Assembly (NCBI GenBank): GCA_007695205.1
Contig: REEF01000593.1
Location: 1 to 20,281, forward strand
Source of the DNA: Planctomycetaceae bacterium
Lineage (GTDB): Bacteria; Planctomycetota; Planctomycetia; Pirellulales; Pirellulaceae
Direction of reading: 5' to 3'
DNA length: 20,281 nt
Positions 14,199 through 20,281 of this stretch are shown piece after piece; position 1 is the first letter of the stretch; each line of letters opens with the position of its first letter. The notes under the pieces are model-generated. The model was given only the letters and a program-made list of their open reading frames with translations. It searched no databases and was not told the DNA's origin. A program made the position numbers and the translations under genes.

Positions 14199-16010
14199 CT
14201 ACATTCTTCGCAAACTCGTTTCGAAACTGACTCGCCGTTCGTCCTGCAGTTCCAGATCGGTGATTTTCCAGGCGTTCTCGCGTGGCTGGACGGTCCACTT
14301 CGCACGATACTCGTTCGTGCGCGCGTGGATGTGCCCCCAGTGTTCCACCGTACCGGCGACGGTCCAACGGCAATGGTAGACAAACGAACGCGGGTCCAGG
14401 TTCTCGGGAATCCGGCTCGGCGGCAGTTTTTCTCCTTCGATGATTTCGACCTCGCGGATCCGAGAGACCGCGCCGCCCTGCTCCTGCATGACCAGACCGC
14501 GACGGATCTCGAGATACAGTTCGCGCAGCAACGGCCCATCGACACTTTTCGCCAACGCGTCGTAGATCTGTTCCTCGTCGCGGTATTCAAAGGCGCGGTA
14601 GATGTTCCGATGCAACGCGGCCAGCGTGGCAGCCGCCCGATCGTCGTCCAACTGGGGCGTGCCCGCAAACGGACGCGGCAGTTGCCAGCGAGCCAGCGGC
14701 CAGGTGGCGATCGCAGCGCCGATCAACAGCAGAAGCAGCGGGCCACGGTATCGAGCCCCAGGCCGGTACCAGACGACCGGCGGGATCAAGAGGGCCAGCG
14801 CCAACGAAACCAATGACAGCGACCACATCGGTCGGGGCGGCAATACGAGATCCACCTGTTGCAGCGGCGGAGCGGGAGGACGCCCGGGATTCTGCCAGCG
14901 GTAGACGTTTTGACCACCGATCCGCGTCAATGCGACCCTCTGGGTGTCCTCGTAGGCAAAGACCACCATGTTCACGGACCTCAGGTAGCGATGGAACCGA
15001 TCCCAGGTGACCTGGACCGTGCTGGGCGTGCCTTGCGTCGGATACGACAGGATGATGCCCACCCGCGCACTGGCCATGCTGACGCGAGCGCGCGGGGCGC
15101 GGACGGCAAAATCACGGAAATCCAAACCATAAAAGTCCACTCGATCGATCACCGGCTGGACCGGCACACCATCGATCTCCACCGGGTTGCCTGCTCGAAA
15201 AAAAGCCTCGATCTGTTCGGCCGCCAAATCCTGCTCGCTAATCTCCAGGAAACTGTCATCGGCGCGAGCGATCAACACGGTCTCGTCCAAGGTCAACAAC
15301 GGGATCAGGATCTCGTGCCGCACCTGGTGATCTTCGATGTAGAAGAACGAGTACACCGCACTGTAGCTGGTGATCCCCAGCATCTGTTCCTTCTGACGCT
15401 CGTACCACGCTTGCAATTGTTCCTCGGAAGCATCGGCGGCCAGCGGTGGATGGTCCCAACTGAACCGAACGGTCTGCGGTGCGTCGGGATACAGCACCTC
15501 CTGGTAGGGCGTGCCTGCACCCTCCTGCTGGACGTTCAACTGCATCTCGGCCGGGACCAGCAAACGACCGTCGGCGAAGTGCTGGCTGAACGTCAGAAAC
15601 TCCGGCGGTCTGTCCAACGGGTATTCCATGACGAACGTCAACGTGTAGGCCATCAATTCGGCCATCGCCACGCCCTCGGTCGGCAAGTCGGACCGGTCGA
15701 TGCGAATGGTTCGACCGACCAGTGGCTCGCCGTGCGAATCCCGCATGACGAAACGCTCCAGCAGGAACGGCTCGTGCTTTTCGATGCCCCTCTCGATGAC
15801 CTGCGGTTCGAAAAAGTCTTGGTCGTTGGGTTTCAGGTCATGGAACAGGAACAAGTCCTCGACGAACAACTCGATATGCACCGTGACCCGGTCTTGCGTG
15901 ACGTAGACCAGCGACTTGGTGATCGAGATCGGGTGCGCTGCGGCCGACGCTGCCAGCGTCACCACCAGCAGCAATGTCCAAGCCGCACGGTCAATGAACC
16001 TAATTCTCAT
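14199..16010 (-). CDS. Membrane-anchored secreted protein, conserved-type, function unknown
   Basis: A 603-residue protein I cannot name. Residues 1-25 are a signal peptide (WTLLLVVTLAASAAA, cleavage before HPISI). Residues 26-390 would be extracytoplasmic; the AHPISITKSLVYV...VTVHIELFVEDL opening resembles the secreted N-terminal domains seen before HupE/UreJ-type membrane parts. Two hydrophobic helices follow (about 394-414 and 423-443), then a C-terminal domain (455-603) with LHRNIYRAFEYRDEEQIYDAL and a beta-rich end containing WTVAGTVEHWGHIHARTNEYRAKW, which recalls small NTF2-like or chaperone-type folds. With a helical hairpin anchor, both large domains would lie outside. Its ATG overlaps the stop of the EboB-like gene by 11 bp and has no clear ribosome site, implying translational coupling. 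Confidence 0.8.
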   Translation of the reverse strand: MRIRFIDRAAWTLLLVVTLAASAAAHPISITKSLVYVTQDRVTVHIELFVEDLFLFHDLKPNDQDFFEPQVIERGIEKHEPFLLERFVMRDSHGEPLVGRTIRIDRSDLPTEGVAMAELMAYTLTFVMEYPLDRPPEFLTFSQHFADGRLLVPAEMQLNVQQEGAGTPYQEVLYPDAPQTVRFSWDHPPLAADASEEQLQAWYERQKEQMLGITSYSAVYSFFYIEDHQVRHEILIPLLTLDETVLIARADDSFLEISEQDLAAEQIEAFFRAGNPVEIDGVPVQPVIDRVDFYGLDFRDFAVRAPRARVSMASARVGIILSYPTQGTPSTVQVTWDRFHRYLRSVNMVVFAYEDTQRVALTRIGGQNVYRWQNPGRPPAPPLQQVDLVLPPRPMWSLSLVSLALALLIPPVVWYRPGARYRGPLLLLLIGAAIATWPLARWQLPRPFAGTPQLDDDRAAATLAALHRNIYRAFEYRDEEQIYDALAKSVDGPLLRELYLEIRRGLVMQEQGGAVSRIREVEIIEGEKLPPSRIPENLDPRSFVYHCRWTVAGTVEHWGHIHARTNEYRAKWTVQPRENAWKITDLELQDERRVSFETSLRRM

Positions 16011-16824
16011 GCTGGACGCGAATCGGTTGAATGTCGAATTTGGGGTTCTGTCCCAAGAATCGGCAGGGATTGTTGTGAAAGATCTCGAGCGCTTCCTGCA
16101 ACGAGTGGCCGCGTCGCCGGAACTCCAAAATGCACTCCTGCAACGTAAACGGATCGCTGGGGCCCCAGTCGGCCGACGAGTTGACTAGGATGCGCTGGCT
16201 GCCGTAATGCTCCAACATGTCGACCGCCCGTTTGGGCGAGCACTTGGTGATCGGGTACAGGGTGAACCCGACCCAGTAGCCCGCATCCAACGGCGCACGG
16301 ATCGTGTGCTCCTCGATGTGATCGATCCAGACGCGAGCCGGGTCGACCTTCATGTGAGCCAACACCTCCAGCGTCCTCCGCGTGCCACGCACCTTGTCCT
16401 GCAGATGGGGCGTGTGGATCAGAATCAACTGGTTGTGCTTCAACGCCATCTCGATCTGCGCCTCGAAAATCTCTTCTTCGTTTCGGGTCGTCTTGTGAAA
16501 CCCGATTTCGCCGACGCCCAGCACATTCGGCTTGTCGAAGAATTCCGGCATGTGCTTCAGCACTTCGTAGCTGAGCGGCGGATTCTCTGCTTCCTTTGGA
16601 TTTACGGCGACCCAGCAGAAGTGTCTTATGCCGTACTGAGCGGCTCGAGTCGGCTCGAATTCGCTGATTTGCCGGAAATAGTCGATAAACGTCTCCGGAT
16701 ACTTGCGATCGAACCCTGCCCAAAAAGCAGGTTCGGCAACGGCCACGACCCCAGCCATAGCCATCCGCTGGTAGTCCTGGGCCGTGCGCGCAATCCCGTG
16801 GTAGTGGGGTTGGATAATTTGCAT
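16000..16824 (-). CDS. TatD-related metal hydrolase of the EboB type
   Basis: A 274-residue amidohydrolase-fold protein. Metal ligands and catalytic positions are visible: His7-x-His9 (PHYHG), Glu106 (GVGEIGFH), His137 (LIHTPH), His169 (IDHIEEH) and Asp219 (NSSADWG). The sequence is closer to the TatD-like hydrolase of ebo clusters (EboB; opening IxQPHxH, with AEPAFW, LIHTPHxxxKxxGT, and ILVNSSADWGPSDP) than to TatD DNase. In ebo clusters it acts beside EboA, a UbiA-type prenyltransferase and sugar-isomerase-like proteins in a poorly understood metabolite-traffic process; none of those partners is in the window. GGAG lies 8 nt before the ATG. It follows the small helical gene by 13 bp and overlaps the membrane protein gene by 11 bp. 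The substrate is unknown. Confidence 0.82.
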   Translation of the reverse strand: MQIIQPHYHGIARTAQDYQRMAMAGVVAVAEPAFWAGFDRKYPETFIDYFRQISEFEPTRAAQYGIRHFCWVAVNPKEAENPPLSYEVLKHMPEFFDKPNVLGVGEIGFHKTTRNEEEIFEAQIEMALKHNQLILIHTPHLQDKVRGTRRTLEVLAHMKVDPARVWIDHIEEHTIRAPLDAGYWVGFTLYPITKCSPKRAVDMLEHYGSQRILVNSSADWGPSDPFTLQECILEFRRRGHSLQEALEIFHNNPCRFLGQNPKFDIQPIRVQHEN

Positions 16825-16837
16825 GGTCTGGCTCCGC

Positions 16838-17074
16838 TCAGTCCTTTTCCGAAAAAAGATGCAACAGCCGCTCGACCCGATCGGCCGTCGTTTCCCGCTC
16901 GGTCAGCAACTGCAGTGCTTGATGGATCTGCTGGAGACGCGGATCTTCGGCAGCCGCTGGGGTCTGCTCGCGCTGGGCGGCTGCATCCAATCGATCCAAC
17001 ATGGCAGCGATCTCCAGCAACATACAACGGGTATCCAGGAAATCCTTCTCCAATACTTCAGTCGGTTTCAACAT
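16838..17074 (-). CDS. Small helical protein of unknown function
   Basis: A 78-residue protein I do not recognise. It has no signal peptide or membrane segment and is predicted by eye to be almost all helix, with Leu-spaced stretches FLDTRCMLLEIAAMLDRLD and RLQQIHQALQLLTER separated by an Ala/Pro/Glu linker, suggesting a helical hairpin or short coiled coil. TAGG stands 6 nt and AGGGG about 15 nt before the ATG. It heads a tightly packed operon (13 bp to the EboB-like gene), which is the main reason to accept it as real; it may be a partner or regulator of that hydrolase. Confidence 0.65.
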   Translation of the reverse strand: MLKPTEVLEKDFLDTRCMLLEIAAMLDRLDAAAQREQTPAAAEDPRLQQIHQALQLLTERETTADRVERLLHLFSEKD

Positions 17075-17098
17075 ATCTGCCTACTTTCCCCTCTCAAA

Positions 17099-17113
17099 GC
17101 GGGGGTGCCCCGC
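17099..17113. other. GC-rich hairpin in operon leader
   Basis: GCGGGG (17099-17104) and CCCCGC (17108-17113) form a perfect 6-bp stem with a 3-nt loop. It lies 25 bp before the ATG of the small helical gene, between that gene and a weak -10-like TACAAT (17138-17133, minus strand). There is no T-run, so it is not a standard terminator; it could be a leader structure. Confidence 0.35.
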
Positions 17114-17299
17114 GAGTGTCATCAATCCCTTCATTGTATGATCTGCCGGCCTGTTTGCCACCCGTTCAGTTTCACGTAACCGGAACATTCGCACCAGTTG
17201 GGACGAACGGAATGGTCGCGTGTTTGCTTCAGTTTGGAAACGATTTTCACCGATCAAGCCCAGAGCCCCCCTCCCCCTTGTTTCGCAGTCGTCTTGCGG

Positions 17300-17305
17300 A
17301 AAGGA
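17300..17305 (+). promoter_or_regulatory. Ribosome binding site deciding a GTG start
   Basis: AAAGGA lies 7 nt before the GTG at 17313. The in-frame ATG at 17220 has no such site and would add 31 residues that look non-coding (Pro/Ser/Lys-rich, low similarity to the fold), so the GTG is preferred. Confidence 0.6.
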
Positions 17306-17312
17306 TGCAATT

Positions 17313-17792
17313 GTGAGCCGCTCACTCAGCTTGGTTCTCCAAGTCGCGAATGTCGAGAAGACGCTGGCAGAAAACGTGCAAAATCTGTTCGAGCTCTTGA
17401 ACGACTTGACCGAGAAATTTGAGATTGTCCTCGTCGATCAGGGGTCCACCGACCAGACTATCGATGTGGCTCGCGAACTGGCGATCCAATACCCTCAGGT
17501 CCGGATCGCCCGTCGCGACGAAGTCGACCGAAGTGCTGATTCGATCGACAAGACGTTATCGGAAACGACTGGCGACATCGTGTTCGTACAGACCGGACAT
17601 GCCGTGGTTCGCCCCAGTGTACTGCGGCAATTATGGTGTCTGGACGAACACCGCGGAAGCCCCAGCGGTCGGCTGGCACGGGTGGGACGACTGCCGGTGC
17701 CTCCCGCAACGGTTCCCCCTTCATCGGCAGAGGATGATACGGGTGGACTGAGGGTAGTCCGACGCCCATGGGCACCGTCGCACTCGGACTGA
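17313..17792 (+). CDS. Short GT2-like (GT-A) protein, probably non-catalytic
   Basis: A 159-residue protein from GTG 17313. Residues 4-95 match the N-terminal, nucleotide-sugar-binding half of family 2 glycosyltransferases: LSLVLQVANVEKTLAENVQNL (approximate positions 5-25), FEIVLVDQGSTDQTIDVAREL (36-56, the usual DDGSTDxT loop), and TGDIVFVQTGHAVV (86-99). The DxD metal motif expected after the IVFV strand is replaced by QTG, and the acceptor half of a normal 230-320 residue GT2 is missing. The C-terminal 50 residues are Pro/Arg/Ser-rich. It may bind a sugar nucleotide or act as a scaffold, or be a remnant. No signal peptide or membrane segment is seen. It precedes the divergent ketosynthase by 208 bp on the same strand. 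Confidence 0.7.
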   Translation: MSRSLSLVLQVANVEKTLAENVQNLFELLNDLTEKFEIVLVDQGSTDQTIDVARELAIQYPQVRIARRDEVDRSADSIDKTLSETTGDIVFVQTGHAVVRPSVLRQLWCLDEHRGSPSGRLARVGRLPVPPATVPPSSAEDDTGGLRVVRRPWAPSHSD

Positions 17793-17918
17793 TACCCCAC
17801 TGAGGTGCGGATTCCCGACTTGGAAGGATTTCGATCGGCCGTCATTTCCGAGCGAATCCGAGCGTCAGGACGGGGATTTCGCTTTCTCGTATCGGCTCGA
17901 CTTGTTGCTTGTGGCAAG

Positions 17919-17924
17919 TAGAAT
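17919..17924 (+). promoter_or_regulatory. Candidate promoter of the ketosynthase-like gene
   Basis: TAGAAT at 17919-17924 has TCGACT at 17897-17902 with a 16-bp spacer. An inverted repeat, ACTTG (17900-17904) and CAAGT (17915-17919), lies across the spacer and could be an operator. The leader would be about 70 nt with GAGGA at 17984-17988, 12 nt before the ATG at 18001. This is a weak, by-eye call. Apart from this, the 17793-18000 gap holds nothing recognisable. Confidence 0.3.
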
Positions 17925-18000
17925 ATTTTAACCGATTCAATAGGAGCTTCGGTTCCCCAACATTCGAAACAAACCCGACCCGCGAGGATGCTGTTTTACC

Positions 18001-19314
18001 ATGTCGACTGCTTCACGCCGCGTTGTGATCACAGGTGCAGGATTGATCAGCCCGTTGGGCAACAGTAGGCAGGTGTTATGGGAAGCCCTGCAAGCGGGCC
18101 GCAGTGGTGTCGGGCCGATCCGATGCTTGCCGAGTGCCGCATTGCCGTTTCGGTGCGCCGCCGAGGCTTGGGATTTCCAAGGCAAGATCGATGATTTCGG
18201 AGATCTGTCCGGCGAGCAGAAGCGGACGATCCGCAAGGGCCTGAAGGTGATGTGCCGCGAGATCCAGATGGGAGTGGCCTCCGCCCAACTGGCTTTACAA
18301 GACGCCCATTTGCGCTCGGGCGATTACGACGTGGATCGCACCGGCGCCGTCTACGGATCGGACTATATCATGACCGACCCGCAGGAGTTCACCGAGGGCG
18401 TACGGAGGTGTCTGGACGGCGACGGACACTTCGATTTCAGCCGCTGGGCGACCGAGGGCCTGTCTCAGGTGACGCCGTTATGGCTGCTGAAATACCTGCC
18501 GAACATGCCGGCCAGCCACATCGCGATCTACAACGACATGCGAGGTCCGAACAACTCGATCACGCTGCGCGAAGCCTCGTCGAATCTGGCGGTTGCCGAG
18601 GCGTATTGCACGATCCAACGCGGCCATGCGGACACCATGCTGGCCGGAGCCACCGGGACGCGTCTGCATCCGTTGCGTACGGTCCACACAGCACTGCAAG
18701 AGGAAATCGCTCAAGGGGAAGACGAACCCGAGCGGTTATGCCGTCCCTTCGATCGTGATCGCCACGGCATGGTGTTAGGCGAAGGCGCCGCGGCGATTGT
18801 GATGGAGGCTTTGGAAACCGCTCGGGCGCGCGGGGCCGCGATTTTGGGCGAGGTGATCGGTTATGGCTCGTCGGCCTCGATGACGCCGCAAGGCGTTGCG
18901 AACAGCCGTCAATCGCTGCAGAATGTGATCGTCCAAGCCCTGCGCAAGGCGGGCCTGAAACCGAGCGACGTCGGACATATCCACGCCCACGGCCTGGCGA
19001 CTCGAAAGGACGACATCGACGAGGCGGCGGCTATCATGGCCATCTTCGGCGACAATGGCCACAAGATTCCCGTCACGGCAGCCAAAAGTTACTTCGGAAA
19101 CCTGGGAGCAGCCGGAGGCATGGTCGAGCTGATCGCCAGCCTGTTGGCCCTTCAAGACGGTTCGCTCTTCCCGATCCGCAACTACGAGACACCCGACCCG
19201 GCCTGTCCCATCGCAGCGGCCCAAGGTACATCCACCCCCGCCGGCACCTGCTTCCTGAACCTGAGCGTCACCCCCCACGGCCAAGCCAGCGCCGTCCTAA
19301 TCCGCGCCGCTTGA
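18001..19314 (+). CDS. Atypical beta-ketoacyl synthase homologue (Cys to Glu, His to Asn)
   Basis: A 437-residue protein with the full thiolase/FabF-type fold: VVITGAGLISPLGN (8-21), GPNNSITLREASSN (182-195), RPFDRDRHGMVLGEGAA (248-264), HAHGLATRKDD (328-338) and AAKSYFGNLGAAGGMVEL (360-377). In FabF-type enzymes the second motif is GPNxxxxTACATS, so the acylated Cys is here Glu191; the second catalytic His is Asn367; His330 and Lys362 remain. The Gly-rich loop before the C terminus (NSFGFGGxN) is also changed, to NLSVTPHGQ. It therefore should not condense acyl chains by the usual route. Comparable replaced-Cys proteins serve as chain-length factors (usually Gln) or decarboxylating KSQ domains. 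No canonical partner ketosynthase or acyl carrier protein is in the window. The cytoplasm is its expected site. Confidence 0.9.
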   Translation: MSTASRRVVITGAGLISPLGNSRQVLWEALQAGRSGVGPIRCLPSAALPFRCAAEAWDFQGKIDDFGDLSGEQKRTIRKGLKVMCREIQMGVASAQLALQDAHLRSGDYDVDRTGAVYGSDYIMTDPQEFTEGVRRCLDGDGHFDFSRWATEGLSQVTPLWLLKYLPNMPASHIAIYNDMRGPNNSITLREASSNLAVAEAYCTIQRGHADTMLAGATGTRLHPLRTVHTALQEEIAQGEDEPERLCRPFDRDRHGMVLGEGAAAIVMEALETARARGAAILGEVIGYGSSASMTPQGVANSRQSLQNVIVQALRKAGLKPSDVGHIHAHGLATRKDDIDEAAAIMAIFGDNGHKIPVTAAKSYFGNLGAAGGMVELIASLLALQDGSLFPIRNYETPDPACPIAAAQGTSTPAGTCFLNLSVTPHGQASAVLIRAA

Positions 19315-19488
19315 TTCTACCAACGCGGTCGCCCATCTCGAACGCCGGCCGAATGTCGGGAAGTCTTGATGGACGAGGTGCAGTTCAAGCTGTTTGGCAG
19401 GGACGCATTTGGCGACAACGAATGTGATGTCGTCCAACTGCTTCGCGCGGTGACAGATTCCGGCTTCCGCTGCTATACTCGGAGCCAT
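19297..19488 (-). pseudogene. Possible remnant of a SpoIIE/PP2C-type phosphatase C terminus
   Basis: On the minus strand a short frame reads ICHRAKQLDDITFVVAKCV, which resembles the end of SpoIIE/RsbU-type PP2C phosphatases, where a conserved (Q/L)-D-D-I-T-(L/F)-V-V stretch closes the domain. Nothing upstream in this frame continues the fold, and the TSUP promoter lies on top of it, so if related it is a fossil. The match is only about 15 residues and may be chance. Confidence 0.25.
19450..19479 (+). promoter_or_regulatory. Extended -10 promoter of the TSUP exporter gene
   Basis: GTGACA (19450-19455; five of six match the -35 consensus) and TATACT (19474-19479) are 18 bp apart, and the TGC at 19471-19473 gives the extended -10. 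The leader would be about 47 nt to the ATG at 19533. This is the best sigma70-like promoter I see in the window. Confidence 0.55.
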
Positions 19489-19532
19489 CTGGGAGTCCCT
19501 TTTGCTGGTTTGCCGGGAACGAGTACGACAGG

Positions 19533-20281
19533 ATGGAAGACCCGATTGCGACGTCGATTGTTTTGGCCCTGCTTTTTTTCGGGGTGTCTCTGGCCTATTC
19601 CTCGGTCGGGTTGGGTGGCGGTTCGGCTTATACCGCGTTGATGGCGATTTTCGGGGTCAGCCACGTGATGATTCCCACCACTTCGCTGACGCTGAACCTG
19701 TTGGTGACGTTCATCGGAAGCGTCAACTTCTTACGGAAAGGGCACGCGCGACTGCGGCTCATCCTGCCGTTCCTCCTGACTTCGATGCCGATGTCGTATG
19801 TCGGCGGCTCGCTGACGTTGCCGAAAGAGGTCTTCTACTGGGTTCTGATGATTTCGTTGGTGTTGGTCGCCGTTCGCATCTACGGTTGGGACCATGTTTC
19901 GCTGAAACTTGAACTCGGCAAGATGCAACGCATTGTCCTGTCGATGGTCATTGGGGCCATTCTGGGACTGGTGGCGGGGATCGTGGGGATCGGCGGAGGC
20001 GTTTATCTGGTGCCTTTGATCATCGTTTTCGATCTGGGCTCGCCGAAAGAGGCTGCGGCGGCCGGCGCGATCTTCATCTGGGTCAATTCGTGTGCAGGTC
20101 TGGTGGCCAGGCTTCAGCACCACCCGTTGGACCCGGCCGAGTTTGCACCGCTGATCGTTGCCGTGGCTCTGGGCGGGAGCTTGGGATCGTACATGGGCGC
20201 CTCGAAGCTGAAGCCGCGCACGATGGAGAGGATCCTCGGCATGATTATCGTCGTTGCGATTGTGTTCCTCGCCCAGAGGGT
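19533..20281 (+). CDS. TauE/SafE (TSUP) family exporter, 3'-truncated by window end
   Basis: 249 complete codons are present with no stop before the window edge, so the gene continues. The protein is a polytopic membrane protein: helices are seen at about residues 7-22, 33-60, 77-93, 100-116, 133-160, 175-192 and 206-222, and a further one at 234-247. Two related Gly motifs, SVGLGGGSAYTALM (24-37) and LVAGIVGIGGGVYLVP (146-161), mark the internal duplication of the TSUP family. Members export or import sulfite, sulfoacetate, taurine-derived sulfur compounds or other organic anions. The ribosome site before the ATG is weak (GGGAA at 19515-19519, 13 nt away), so the exact start is less sure. 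With a rhodanese-reductase and Hcp about 7-10 kb away, a sulfur link is possible but not shown. Confidence 0.9.
   Translation, partial: MEDPIATSIVLALLFFGVSLAYSSVGLGGGSAYTALMAIFGVSHVMIPTTSLTLNLLVTFIGSVNFLRKGHARLRLILPFLLTSMPMSYVGGSLTLPKEVFYWVLMISLVLVAVRIYGWDHVSLKLELGKMQRIVLSMVIGAILGLVAGIVGIGGGVYLVPLIIVFDLGSPKEAAAAGAIFIWVNSCAGLVARLQHHPLDPAEFAPLIVAVALGGSLGSYMGASKLKPRTMERILGMIIVVAIVFLAQR

Noticed and set aside
14859..16148. 429-codon plus-strand ORF
   Set aside because: It is antisense to the membrane-anchored protein gene; the composition (His/Arg/Gln-rich) is non-natural and no ribosome site supports it.
17742..17757. GGACT/AGTCC stem near the end of the GT2-like gene
   Set aside because: It lies inside the coding region, has only 5 bp and no T-run.

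Overview
The window looks like a chromosomal segment of a planctomycete, most likely of the Pirellulales type. This is an inference from gene content: secreted DUF1080 (3-keto-disaccharide hydrolase) and DUF6807/PmoA-like proteins, a two-domain acetyl-xylan-esterase-like hydrolase, decayed Uma2 sequence, a Tat-exported orphan protein and an atypical stand-alone ketosynthase, in fairly GC-rich DNA with long antisense shadow ORFs. No rRNA, tRNA, CRISPR array or intact transposase was seen.

Left part (1-8034). A secreted alpha/beta hydrolase (360-2417, +) converges on an operon of secreted DUF1080 and tandem-DUF6807 proteins (5148-2414, -); the two end genes overlap by their stop codons. These three suggest extracytoplasmic carbohydrate or ester processing. 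Divergent from them, a Tat-signal protein of unknown function (5329-6306, +) is followed 48 bp later by an LctP-family lactate permease (6355-8034, +).

Middle part (8035-13130). A GIY-YIG nuclease with an apparent signal peptide (8906-8049, -) is separated from a CoA-disulfide/persulfide reductase fused to rhodanese (9109-10785, +) by a near-perfect 24-bp inverted repeat that could form a hairpin. The reductase converges on hcp, a class I hybrid-cluster protein (12737-11085, -). The hcp promoter has a perfect inverted repeat filling its -35/-10 spacer. Upstream of hcp lies the debris of a Uma2-family gene, split into two opposite-strand pieces that meet at a 14-bp palindrome.

Right part (13111-20281). 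A PHP histidinol-phosphatase-like gene (-) follows. Next is a three-gene minus-strand operon (17074-14199): a small helical protein, an EboB/TatD-type metal hydrolase, and a membrane-anchored secreted protein whose start overlaps the hydrolase stop. On the plus strand come a very short, apparently non-catalytic GT2-like protein, a ketosynthase homologue whose catalytic Cys and second His are replaced (Glu, Asn), and a TauE/SafE (TSUP) exporter cut by the window end, with a good extended -10 promoter.

The best candidates for undescribed biology are the Glu/Asn ketosynthase with its neighbouring mini-GT2 protein, the exported GIY-YIG nuclease beside the large inverted repeat, and the orphan EboB-like operon. 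None of these can be called a new system from sequence alone.
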